Below are positions 13,997 through 21,766 of a stretch of 64,000 bases of DNA, one piece after another. Under the pieces are notes generated by a model. The model was not told the origin of the DNA, did no database searches, and worked only from the letters and a program-made list of their open reading frames with translations. The first letter of the stretch is position 1, and every line of letters starts with the position of its first letter. Source of the stretch: Comamonas_C sp026954015 (GTDB lineage Bacteria; Pseudomonadota; Gammaproteobacteria; Burkholderiales; Burkholderiaceae_C); NCBI GenBank assembly GCA_035063785.1, contig JAPSFS010000002.1:248001-312000 (forward strand), read 5' to 3'. The position numbers and the translations under genes were made by a program.

Positions 13997-14181
13997 GCAG
14001 GTGGTGCGAGCGGTTCGCGCGGGCCGCATCGTCGACGTGGAGTTTTCAGCAAGCCCACGTGCACGCCACCGGCCTTGGGCCTCGCGGGTGCTTCTATGCA
14101 GCGACGGGCGGCAGCCCCGATGCGCCACCCTCCACGCCCCAGGCCGCTGCGGGCTGAAGAGGCAGAGGGCGGGCGTCGCCT

Positions 14182-15696
14182 TCATTCCACTGGTTCGTCG
14201 ATCTGCAGCGACCACTGCATCGACACTTCCTGCGGCGGCATTCCAGGCAGCGTGCAGGTGCGGTTGAACGACCCTTGCAGCACCGAGGCGTCGTCTCCGT
14301 AGGAGAGGTAGGCACCGGCGCCGAGCGGGACCTGTTCTTCGGAACAGAAATTGGACAGCGCAAGGGCTGTGCCGGGCGGCGTACCGGTGACATTGTTGCT
14401 GAAGCCACTGATGGTGAGCCAGAATTTGCGGGCGAAATCCGGCCCCTGCGACCGCACGGGATCGAAAATTTGCATGATTGCCCCCGCCTCTGAATCTTGA
14501 CTCGAGTGGAAGGTGCGCACCTTCGGAGGGTTGACCGTCAGATCGCGCCACGTCATGGTCTGCTGAACGGTGCCTGCGCCCATGACGTAGTGCATTAGAT
14601 CGCCGGGGAGGGCTTCATCGCGCTCCAGGCGTATGTTGCTGGCAGTGAACTCGGTGGTCGTCAGGTACTCGCTGGTTCGCACCGTGATGGTGCCCGAGAC
14701 CGAACCGCTGTAGCCACGAGCCTCATCGACGACCTTGATGTTCGAAACCAGCAGCAGGTCCCGTTCGCCTATCGAACCACCCGGAAAGTTGATCTTGGCG
14801 GAGACTGCCACCGGGTTATTTTTAGGCACCGAGGCAGGCGCCGTGTAGACCCCTTCGGTACTGATCCTGCCTACGGTGTCGTTCCCGCCGTCGATGCCGT
14901 TGGCGGCCCAGCTCAAGATCTTCCACGTTGGATGTCCGGGAGGAGGCAAGGGAATGATTTCCTCGTCGCCTGCGCCAGTGTCTTTCGCAATGATTTTCTT
15001 GGAGTTCACCACCAGATCGCAGTTGTAGAGGGAGCCCGTTTCACCGATCGGAATCACGCCGTAAGAATCGGCTACAGCCACGCAATACCGTATGGAGAGC
15101 TCCTTGGTCTTGTTCACCATGACGGTGCCGCTGGTGGGAAACAGCTTGAGGCCGCTGAACGTTGACCAATCGCTGAAATGCGACGTCGAGATGCTGACCG
15201 TGTGCGCGGCCTCGTCGATCTGCGGCCCGCCGATCGCCTGCCAGGTGCCGTCGGACAGGTGGGTGGCGATGCCGAGCAGTTGCGGCGCGCTGCCGTCCAC
15301 GTCGTCGTCGGTGTAGTGGAAGGTGAGCGTGACGGGCCTGGCGAAGGCCTGCCCGTCCGGCAGCAGGCGGTACGCCGGGCCGTGGCTGCCCGGAGCGCCA
15401 TTGGTGATCGGCTGGATCGAGAGCGTGGTGGGCTCACCCAGTGCATCTTCGGGAATGGTGATGGTCAGCTTCCCGTCCGGGCTGGTCAGGCTGCCTCCGG
15501 CGTTGTTGAGGCTGGCGCTGGCCGGGTCACCGTTGGGCGTGCCCGGCTGGGTGACTGCCGGCTCAATCTTCGGTGCGGGTGGCGTTGGTGGTTCTGGTTC
15601 TTTTTCGTCGCCGCCGCTGCCGCCGCAACCGGCGAGCGCAAGCATCAGCGTGACCGCAGCCAGCCACATCAGGCGGGTTCGTTTCAGTGCATGCAT
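14182..15696 (-). CDS. Predicted lipoprotein with ZU5-like domain, function unknown
   Basis: 504 residues. The lipobox LALAGC gives a lipidated Cys near residue 24, followed by a Gly/Ser/Glu/Pro linker. Residues about 65-110 (GGSLTSPDGKLTITIPEDAL, then TTLSIQPIT) look like a ZU5 domain, and HTVSISTSHFSDWS matches the end of such modules. A later stretch, GRISTEGVYTAPASVP with AVSAKI, resembles bacterial Ig-like repeats. The C-terminal third is unrecognised and holds several cysteines. It stands alone, with untranslated sequence on both sides. Inference: a surface-anchored adhesion or scaffold protein. I do not know an experimentally studied homologue. Confidence 0.8.
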   Translation of the reverse strand: MHALKRTRLMWLAAVTLMLALAGCGGSGGDEKEPEPPTPPAPKIEPAVTQPGTPNGDPASASLNNAGGSLTSPDGKLTITIPEDALGEPTTLSIQPITNGAPGSHGPAYRLLPDGQAFARPVTLTFHYTDDDVDGSAPQLLGIATHLSDGTWQAIGGPQIDEAAHTVSISTSHFSDWSTFSGLKLFPTSGTVMVNKTKELSIRYCVAVADSYGVIPIGETGSLYNCDLVVNSKKIIAKDTGAGDEEIIPLPPPGHPTWKILSWAANGIDGGNDTVGRISTEGVYTAPASVPKNNPVAVSAKINFPGGSIGERDLLLVSNIKVVDEARGYSGSVSGTITVRTSEYLTTTEFTASNIRLERDEALPGDLMHYVMGAGTVQQTMTWRDLTVNPPKVRTFHSSQDSEAGAIMQIFDPVRSQGPDFARKFWLTISGFSNNVTGTPPGTALALSNFCSEEQVPLGAGAYLSYGDDASVLQGSFNRTCTLPGMPPQEVSMQWSLQIDEPVE

Positions 15697-15945
15697 GGGC
15701 CTCTCCTCGTAATGCGAGTCTGTGACTCGTCGTTTGCGCTCACCTTATCCGCGCAAACCCCGGTGCGCCAGTGCCAAAAGTCACTCGGCCCGGATAAATC
15801 ATGTGCAGGTCGGCGCGTGTGCGTGCAGGCGTGGCATGCCCGTGCTCCGGCGAATGCGGCGTGCCGGGCACGGGTTCCCGATGGCTTGGCCGTACGATCG
15901 GCGTGGTTGGCAGTGCCAGGAACACACCGGTGAAAGGGGATCGCG

Positions 15946-16284
15946 ATGCCATGGATTTCGTGGGACGACTTCGCCAAGGTTGAGCTGCGCGTGGGCCGCA
16001 TCGCCTCCGCCGAGGTGTTCAAGGAGGCGCGCAAACCCGCGTACAAGCTGCAGGTGGATTTCGGCCCCGAGATCGGCGTGAAGAAATCCAGCGCGCAGAT
16101 CACCGGGCACTACACGCCCGGGCAGCTCGTGGGGCGGCTGGTGGTGGCGGTGGTCAACTTCCCGCCCAAGCAGATCGGGCCGCTCATGTCCGAGTGCCTC
16201 GTCACGGGGCTCCACGACGAGGCGGGCGACGTGTGGCTGTGCGTGCCCGACGGCGCGGTGCCGCTGGGCACGCGGCTGTTGTGA
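15946..16284 (+). CDS. csaA: CsaA-type tRNA-binding-fold protein
   Basis: 112 residues of a single EMAP-II/OB-fold tRNA-binding domain: WDDFAKVELRVGRIASAEVF at the start, YKLQVDFGPEIG in the middle, and VVNFPPKQIGPLMSE with LVTGLHD at the end. This is the length and motif set of CsaA, a dimeric protein described as a secretion-related chaperone that binds tRNA-like ligands. It stands alone, and the repeat at 16318 separates it from a convergent Lrp-type gene. Confidence 0.88.
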   Translation: MPWISWDDFAKVELRVGRIASAEVFKEARKPAYKLQVDFGPEIGVKKSSAQITGHYTPGQLVGRLVVAVVNFPPKQIGPLMSECLVTGLHDEAGDVWLCVPDGAVPLGTRLL

Positions 16285-16317
16285 GTTGCAACCGCTGGCC
16301 GCACGAATTACGTGTTT

Positions 16318-16366
16318 TGATAGCTGCCCGCGCTTGCCAGACAAGCGCTACAGGCCAAAAACGTTC
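16318..16366 (+). repeat. Comamonadaceae-type interspersed repeat, copy 2
   Basis: The best-preserved copy: TTTTGATAGCTGCC, then GCGCTTG-CCAGA-CAAGCGC (perfect 7-bp arms), then TACAGGCCAAAAACG. It lies between the convergent csaA and Lrp-type genes, where it could form a hairpin in either transcript. Confidence 0.8.
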
Positions 16367-16402
16367 ACGAATGTGTGATCGATCTGCGCGCGTTCCCGCC
16401 GC

Positions 16403-16870
16403 TCAGGCCAGCGCGGCGAGCGGCCCGTTTTCCTTGATTTCCTCCATCACCACATAGCTGTTGCTCTGCGCGGGCACGGGGATCTGGCGCAGGATGTGGC
16501 CCAGCAGCTCGCGGTATTCGCGCATGGCCGTGAGGCGCACCTTCACGAGGTAGTCGAAGCTGCCCGAGATGAGGTGGCATTCGAGCACGCGCGGCTCCAG
16601 CAGCAGGGCCTGGCGCACGGCATCGAAGATCTGGGTGGATTTGGAAGAGAGGGTCAGCTCCACGTAAACGAGCAGCGTGCGCCCCAGCGCCTCGGGGCTC
16701 ACGCGCGCGTGGTAGCCCTCGATCACGCCTTCGCGCTCCAGGCGCTTGACACGCTCGGTGCAGGGCGAGGTGGTGAGGCCGATGCGCTGCGCGAGCTCCG
16801 TCATCGGCAAACGTCCCTCGCGCTGCAGCGCGTCGATGATTTTCCGGTCGATACGGTCCAGTTCGATCAT
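16403..16870 (-). CDS. Lrp/AsnC-family regulator
   Basis: 155 residues from ATG 16870. The N-terminal helix-turn-helix reads DRKIIDALQREGRLPMTELA with TSPCTERVKRLEREGVI, and the C-terminal RAM effector domain reads VYVELTLSSKS, ECHLISGSFDYLVKV. An upstream in-frame ATG at 16930 gives a non-conserved extension. It is divergent from dadA across 138 bp. Lrp-type control of D-amino-acid/alanine catabolism is well known, so it likely regulates dadA in response to an amino acid, as an inference from position. Confidence 0.9.
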   Translation of the reverse strand: MIELDRIDRKIIDALQREGRLPMTELAQRIGLTTSPCTERVKRLEREGVIEGYHARVSPEALGRTLLVYVELTLSSKSTQIFDAVRQALLLEPRVLECHLISGSFDYLVKVRLTAMREYRELLGHILRQIPVPAQSNSYVVMEEIKENGPLAALA

Positions 16871-17008
16871 GTTCACTCCGTGTATGCGGTGACGACAGTG
16901 ATTTTTGCTGAAACCGACGCGTAAAGCCACTCAATTCAGTGAGACTTGCTGCGCCATCCTGCCTAAACTTTCAGCCTATCGAAAGGGTCCAAAAACCCGG
17001 AGGCAATC

Positions 17009-18322
17009 ATGAAGGTTCTGGTTCTTGGCGGTGGCGTGATCGGGGTCAGCACGGCGTACTACCTGGCGCGCGCCGGGGCCGATGTGACGGTGCTCGAACG
17101 CGAGGAAGGCGTGGCGCTCCAGACGAGCTTTGCCAACGCCGGACAGGTGTCACCCGGCTACAGCACGCCGTGGGCCGCGCCCGGCATCCCGCTCAAGGCC
17201 GTCAAGTGGATGTTCCAGAAGCACGCGCCCCTGGCCATACGCCTTGATGGCAGCCTGTTCCAGCTGCGCTGGATGGCGCAGATGCTGCGCAACTGCACCA
17301 GCGAGCGCTACGCGGTCAACAAGGAGCGCATGACGCGCATTGCCGAATACAGCCGCGATTGCCTGCGCCAGTTGCGCGAGGACACCGGCATCCAATACGA
17401 GCAGCGCACCCGGGGGACGCTGCAGGTCTTTCGCACGCAAAAGCAGCTCGCCGCCGCGCACCGCGACACCGCCGTGCTCGATGAATGCGGCGTGCCGTAC
17501 CGCATGATGACCGACCCGGCCGAACTCACCGAATACGAACCCGCACTGGCGCATGCCCAGGGTCTGGTGGGCGGGCTGCAGTTGCCCGGCGATGAAACTG
17601 GCGACTGCCAGCGCTTCACCACGGCGCTGGCCGAGAAGGCGCGCGCGCTGGGCGTGAAATTCCGCTTTGGCGTGAAGATTGCCGAAGTGCAACAGCGCGG
17701 CGACCAGATCAGCGGCGTGCGCCTGGAAGGCGAGGCGCATGAGCTGCTCACCGCCGACCGTTATGTGATGGCGCTGGGCAGCTACAGCCGCGCGATGGGC
17801 GAGGCGCTGGGCCTCGACCTGCCGGTCTACCCGGTCAAGGGCTATTCGCTCACCATCCCGCTCGTGGACGAGACCCGCGCGCCGCGCTCCACCGTGATGG
17901 ACGAGACCTACAAGGTGGCGATCACGCGCTTTGACCAGCGCATCCGCGTGGGCGGCATGGCCGAACTCGGCGGCTTCGACCTGCGCCTGAACCCGGCCCG
18001 CCGCCAGACGCTGGAGATGGTCACCAACGGCCTGTTCGCCGGTGGTGGCGACCTGCCTGCCGCCACGTTCTGGACCGGCCTGCGCCCGATGACGCCGGAC
18101 GGCACCCCCATCGTCGGCGCCACGCGCATCCCCAACCTGCTCATCAACACCGGCCACGGCACGCTGGGCTGGACCATGGCGGCGGGCTCGGGCAAGCTCG
18201 TGGCCGACCTCACGCTGGGGCACACGCCCGACATCTCCACCTCGGGCCTGGGTCTTGGGCGCTATGAACACCTGATCGGCAAGCGCGCGTCAGGCCTGCG
18301 CCACCGGCCAGTTCACGTCTGA
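17009..18322 (+). CDS. dadA: D-amino-acid dehydrogenase
   Basis: 437 residues. The dinucleotide-binding GGGVIGVSTAYYLARAG is at residues 7-23, followed by the DAO-fold features of DadA, including SFANAGQVSPGYSTPWAAPG, YPVKGYSLTIP and TGHGTLGWTMAAGSGKL near the end. It oxidatively deaminates D-alanine and other D-amino acids, feeding electrons to the respiratory chain at the inner membrane. GGAGG precedes the ATG. The divergent Lrp-type gene is its probable regulator. No alanine racemase gene lies beside it. Confidence 0.95.
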   Translation: MKVLVLGGGVIGVSTAYYLARAGADVTVLEREEGVALQTSFANAGQVSPGYSTPWAAPGIPLKAVKWMFQKHAPLAIRLDGSLFQLRWMAQMLRNCTSERYAVNKERMTRIAEYSRDCLRQLREDTGIQYEQRTRGTLQVFRTQKQLAAAHRDTAVLDECGVPYRMMTDPAELTEYEPALAHAQGLVGGLQLPGDETGDCQRFTTALAEKARALGVKFRFGVKIAEVQQRGDQISGVRLEGEAHELLTADRYVMALGSYSRAMGEALGLDLPVYPVKGYSLTIPLVDETRAPRSTVMDETYKVAITRFDQRIRVGGMAELGGFDLRLNPARRQTLEMVTNGLFAGGGDLPAATFWTGLRPMTPDGTPIVGATRIPNLLINTGHGTLGWTMAAGSGKLVADLTLGHTPDISTSGLGLGRYEHLIGKRASGLRHRPVHV

Positions 18323-18330
18323 AAGAACAA

Positions 18331-18359
18331 CGGATGACGGTGCCACGCGTCGTCATCCG
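18331..18359. terminator. Hairpin between convergent dadA and ackA
   Basis: CGGATGACG and CGTCATCCG are perfect 9-bp arms around an 11-nt loop, placed between two convergent stops. There is no run of T on either side, so termination would be weak or Rho-assisted. A partial second copy of the right arm follows at about 18366-18375. Confidence 0.5.
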
Positions 18360-18369
18360 CTGTCATTCG

Positions 18370-19548
18370 TCATCCGCCCTGCGCGATGAGCGCCGCGGCC
18401 TGACGCGCCGCGATCCATTCCTCGTTCGTTGGCTCCACGCCCACGCGCACGCGGCTTGCGCGGTCTGAAATCGTCGGTGCGTGGCGCGTGTTGGCATCGG
18501 CATCGAGCGTGATGCCGAGCCAGCCGAGCTGCGCGCAGATGCGCGCGCGCAGCACGTCGTGGTGCTCGCCGATGCCGGCGGTGAAGACGAGCATATCGAG
18601 GCCCCCGAGCACCGCGGTGAGCGCGCCGATCTCGCGCACGATGCGGTGCACGTACAGCTGCAGCGCGGCGCGCACGCGCTCGTTCGTTTCCTCCAGCGGC
18701 AGCAGTTCGCGCGGGTCGGGTGAGACGCCGGAGACGCCCAGCAAGCCGCTCTCGTGGTAGAGCATGCTGGCGACAGCCTCGGTGGTGAGGCCCTGCTGCT
18801 GCATCAGGTAGATGACCGCGCCGGGATCGAGCAGCCCGCAGCGCGTGCCCATCATCAGGCCGTCGAGCGCCGAAAAGCCCATGGTCGTGGCGACGCTTTG
18901 CAGGTTGCGCATCGCGCACAGGCTGGCGCCGCTGCCCAGGTGCGCGACGATGGTGCGCCCGCGCGCGGCGTCGCCGTGGCGCTCGGGCAGCGCCACGCTC
19001 ATGTATTCGTAGGACAGGCCGTGAAAGCCGTAGCGGCGCACGCCGCTTTCCCACGCGGACCAGGGCAGGGCGAACATCTGCTCCACGTCGGGCACGGTGC
19101 GGTGAAACGCGGTGTCGAAGCACGCCACCTGCGGGGTCGCCGGGTAGAGGTCGAGGATCAGGCTCATGGCCTTGAGCGGAAACGGCTGGTGCAGTGGCGC
19201 CAGCGGAATCAGGCGGCGCAGCTCGGCTATCACCGTCTGCGTGACGCGCGTGGGCGCGAAGTACCGCTGCGCGCCGTGCACCACGCGGTGCACCACGCCC
19301 AGGAGCGGCGCGCCCTGCAGCTCGCCGCGGATGCGATCGAGGATCAGGTGCAGCGCGGCGGTGGTCGGGTGCTCGGCGTCGAGCGTGATGGCGTGCGGGG
19401 TCTGGCCCGCCACGTCCAGGGTGGGCCGCGCCTGGCCTATGCCCTGCGCCTTGCCGCTGAAGCCGGGCGCGCGCGGCAGCGGCTCGCGGCTTGCGTCGAA
19501 CAGCGCGAACTTGATGCTCGACGAGCCGCAGTTGAGCGCGAGCAGCAT
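18370..19548 (-). CDS. ackA: Acetate (or short-chain acyl) kinase
   Basis: 392 residues from ATG 19548. The kinase signatures LLALNCGSSSIKFALF (2-17) and GVVHRVVHGA are present, with GYGFHGLS-like YGFHGLSYEYMS and the ATP-binding VFTAGIGEH near the end. It forms acetate and ATP from acetyl phosphate. It starts 8 bp after the phosphotransacetylase stop, so the two make one operon and one pathway (acetyl-CoA to acetate or the reverse). Confidence 0.93.
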   Translation of the reverse strand: MLLALNCGSSSIKFALFDASREPLPRAPGFSGKAQGIGQARPTLDVAGQTPHAITLDAEHPTTAALHLILDRIRGELQGAPLLGVVHRVVHGAQRYFAPTRVTQTVIAELRRLIPLAPLHQPFPLKAMSLILDLYPATPQVACFDTAFHRTVPDVEQMFALPWSAWESGVRRYGFHGLSYEYMSVALPERHGDAARGRTIVAHLGSGASLCAMRNLQSVATTMGFSALDGLMMGTRCGLLDPGAVIYLMQQQGLTTEAVASMLYHESGLLGVSGVSPDPRELLPLEETNERVRAALQLYVHRIVREIGALTAVLGGLDMLVFTAGIGEHHDVLRARICAQLGWLGITLDADANTRHAPTISDRASRVRVGVEPTNEEWIAARQAAALIAQGG

Positions 19549-19556
19549 GCCGGCGC

Positions 19557-20528
19557 TCACGACGGCTGCCCCTGCGCCTGCGCATGCGCCAGCATCAGCG
19601 CCACCGCGCACGACGCAAGCCGCGTGGCGCGCGAGTCGGAGCGGCTCGTGAGCACGATGGGCACGCGCGCGCCCATCACGATGCCCGCGCTCTCGGCGCC
19701 GCCCAGGTATTCGAGCTGCTTGGCGAGCATGTTGCCGCTTTCGAGGTCGGGCACGACGAGGACGTCCGCCTGCCCCGCGACGCTGGACGCTATGCCCTTC
19801 ACGCGCGCCGCCTCGGGCGAGACGGCGTTGTCGAACGCGAGCGGGCCGTCCAGCAGCGCGCCGGTGATCTGCCCGCGGTCGGCCATCTTGCACAGCGCTG
19901 CGGCGTCCAGCGTGGCGGGCATGCGCGGGTTCACCACTTCCACCGCCGCGAGGATGGCCACGCGCGGCTGCGCCACGCCGATCACGTGCGCCAGCGCGAT
20001 CGCATTGCGCACGATGTCGGCCTTGTCGGTGAGCGTGGGGGCGATGTTGATCGCCGCGTCGGTGATGATGAAGGGGCGCGGGTAGCTCGCGGTCTGCATC
20101 AGGTAGCAGTGCGACAGGCGCCGCTCGGTGCGCAGGCCGACCTCGGGCGCCAGGATGGCGGCGAGGAATTCGTCGGAGTGCAGGCTGCCCTTCATCAGTG
20201 CCTGCACCTCGCCCTTGCCCGCGAGCTGCGCGGCGGTGGCGGCCGCGGCGTGGCTGTGGGGCGCATCGACCACCTCGCAGCCGGTGATGTCGAGGCCCGC
20301 CTCCTGCGCGATGCGGCCCAGCTTGGCCCGTGGCGCCACGAGCACCGGCGTGATGATGCCCGCCGCGCGTGCGTCGAGTGCGCCGCCCAGGCTGAGCGCA
20401 TCGCAGGGGTGCACCACGGCCGTGCGCACCGGCGCCATGCCGCGCACGTGGGCGATCAGGCGCGAGACGCCGCTGTGCGAGTGGGAAGGGGCGGCACCCT
20501 CGGACGGCGGCAGGGTGGGTTCGGGCAT
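19557..20528 (-). CDS. Phosphate acetyl/butyryl transferase, short form
   Basis: 323 residues of the PTA_PTB fold, much shorter than the two-domain Pta of enterobacteria. Recognisable parts are ALMKGSLHSDEFL, SHCYLMQT, ITDAAINIAPTL, GPLAFDNAVS and the terminal VLTSRSDS (Ser/Arg that hold acyl phosphate and CoA). The first 25 residues are Pro/Ser-rich and not part of the fold. It lies directly upstream of the acetate kinase gene. Acetyl versus butyryl specificity cannot be read from the sequence. Confidence 0.9.
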   Translation of the reverse strand: MPEPTLPPSEGAAPSHSHSGVSRLIAHVRGMAPVRTAVVHPCDALSLGGALDARAAGIITPVLVAPRAKLGRIAQEAGLDITGCEVVDAPHSHAAAATAAQLAGKGEVQALMKGSLHSDEFLAAILAPEVGLRTERRLSHCYLMQTASYPRPFIITDAAINIAPTLTDKADIVRNAIALAHVIGVAQPRVAILAAVEVVNPRMPATLDAAALCKMADRGQITGALLDGPLAFDNAVSPEAARVKGIASSVAGQADVLVVPDLESGNMLAKQLEYLGGAESAGIVMGARVPIVLTSRSDSRATRLASCAVALMLAHAQAQGQPS

Positions 20529-20607
20529 GCGGCGGTGGCGTGAAGCGCAATGATGGGCCGCATGCTAAACGACGAGCCTGGCCGCAGGCCTGGCGCCGGC
20601 GGCGGCC

Positions 20608-21438
20608 TCAGGCCTTGAACAACTGGTTCAGTTCGCGCCCCGGGGCTGCGCCCTCGAAGCCGCCAAAGCGTCCGTGCTCGGCCAGTTCGCGCGCTGCACG
20701 CTCAAAACCACCCCAGGCCGCGCGCGCCAGCGCTCCGCCCACGCTCACGCGGCGCACGCCGAGCGCCGCCATGTCCGCGAGCGTGAACGGGCTGGTGCCG
20801 CCGATCAATACGTTCACCGGCTTGGGCGCGCACGCCGCGACCACCGCGGTGATGTGCTCGCGCGTGCTGATGCCGGGCGCGTAGAGGCAGTCCGCGCCCG
20901 CCTCGGCGTACGCGCGCAGGCGCCGGACCGCGTCGTCGATATCGGGCTTGCCGGCAAAGAAGTTCTCGGCGCGGCCGATCAGCATCACGTCCTGTCCCGA
21001 CGCGTCGATCGCCGCGCGCGCCGCGCGCATGCGCTGCACCGCCACGGGCAGATCCAGGAGCGGCGCATCGGGCCGCCCGGTCGAGTCTTCGATCGACACG
21101 CCCGCGATGCCGGTGTCCACCGCCAGGCGCACGTTGCGCGCCACGCCCTCGGCGTCGTCGGCAAAGCCGTGCTCGAAATCGGCGTTGATCGGCAGCTCGG
21201 TGGCCGCGACCATCTCGCGCAGGTGCTGCAGCACCGCGTCCACCGGCATGCCGCCGTCGTGCGTGCCGTGCGCCCAGCCGCAGCCGGAGCTTGTCGTCGC
21301 CAGCGCCTTGAAGCCCAGGTGCGCGAGATACCGCGCCGAACCTATGTCCCACGGGTTGGGAATGAGAAAGCAGCCGCTGGCGTGCAACTGGCGGAATGCG
21401 GCGCGGCGCGCGGCGAGGGAGGTAGGGGTGGGGGTCAT
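20608..21438 (-). CDS. PEP mutase / isocitrate lyase-fold C-C bond lyase
   Basis: 276 residues from ATG 21438, preceded by AGGAG at a 6-7-base spacing. Longer in-frame starts would run through the 44-bp hairpin repeat. The barrel motifs are FLIPNPWDIGSARYLAHLG, TTSSGCGWAHG, PINADFEHGF (metal-binding Asp/Glu), GVSIEDSTG and MLIGRAENFF. Such proteins are usually annotated as oxaloacetate decarboxylase, phosphonomutase-like or 2-methylisocitrate lyase-like. The catalytic KKCGH-type loop of isocitrate lyase is not evident, so the reaction is undetermined. Confidence 0.85.
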   Translation of the reverse strand: MTPTPTSLAARRAAFRQLHASGCFLIPNPWDIGSARYLAHLGFKALATTSSGCGWAHGTHDGGMPVDAVLQHLREMVAATELPINADFEHGFADDAEGVARNVRLAVDTGIAGVSIEDSTGRPDAPLLDLPVAVQRMRAARAAIDASGQDVMLIGRAENFFAGKPDIDDAVRRLRAYAEAGADCLYAPGISTREHITAVVAACAPKPVNVLIGGTSPFTLADMAALGVRRVSVGGALARAAWGGFERAARELAEHGRFGGFEGAAPGRELNQLFKA

Positions 21439-21766
21439 GCAATGCTCCTGGTTGGAGCGCATCGTAGCGGGGTGCGGTTCGTGCTGGGGGGACGGGGGCT
21501 TTTGGTGGTTTGGTTTGCCGTGGAGGCCGGGTCTCGCCCCGGCGGGCGAGACCCGGCCTCCACCGCATGCAAGGCACAGGCGCACGCGAAGGCCCCAAGC
21601 CGCTCACCCCGCTGGCTGCCCGAAGAGGCGAAGAAAAACGAGCACAGCCCGCCGCCAGATGCGTGGCATGCACCATCGGATGCGCACGGTACCTGCCGGC
21701 AGGCCCTGCCTCGGTAGACCACCTGCGCGGCGAACCCGGTCAACCACCCTCCGCCAGAACGACCGC
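21439..21766. other. Gene-free stretch with a perfect hairpin
   Basis: 328 bp between the lyase-fold gene and the 3' end of tex. It holds the 44-bp perfect inverted repeat at 21520-21563, reported separately. The remainder shows only unsupported short frames. It includes the likely promoter of the lyase-fold gene on its left side and untranslated sequence downstream of tex on its right. Confidence 0.6.
21520..21563. repeat. 44-bp perfect inverted repeat (20-bp arms)
   Basis: The left arm begins GTGGAGGCCGGG and the right arm ends CCCGGCCTCCAC. All 20 positions pair, and the loop is CGGC. No T-run follows, so it does not look like an ordinary terminator. It may be a REP-type extragenic palindrome. 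No second copy is in the window. Confidence 0.8.
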
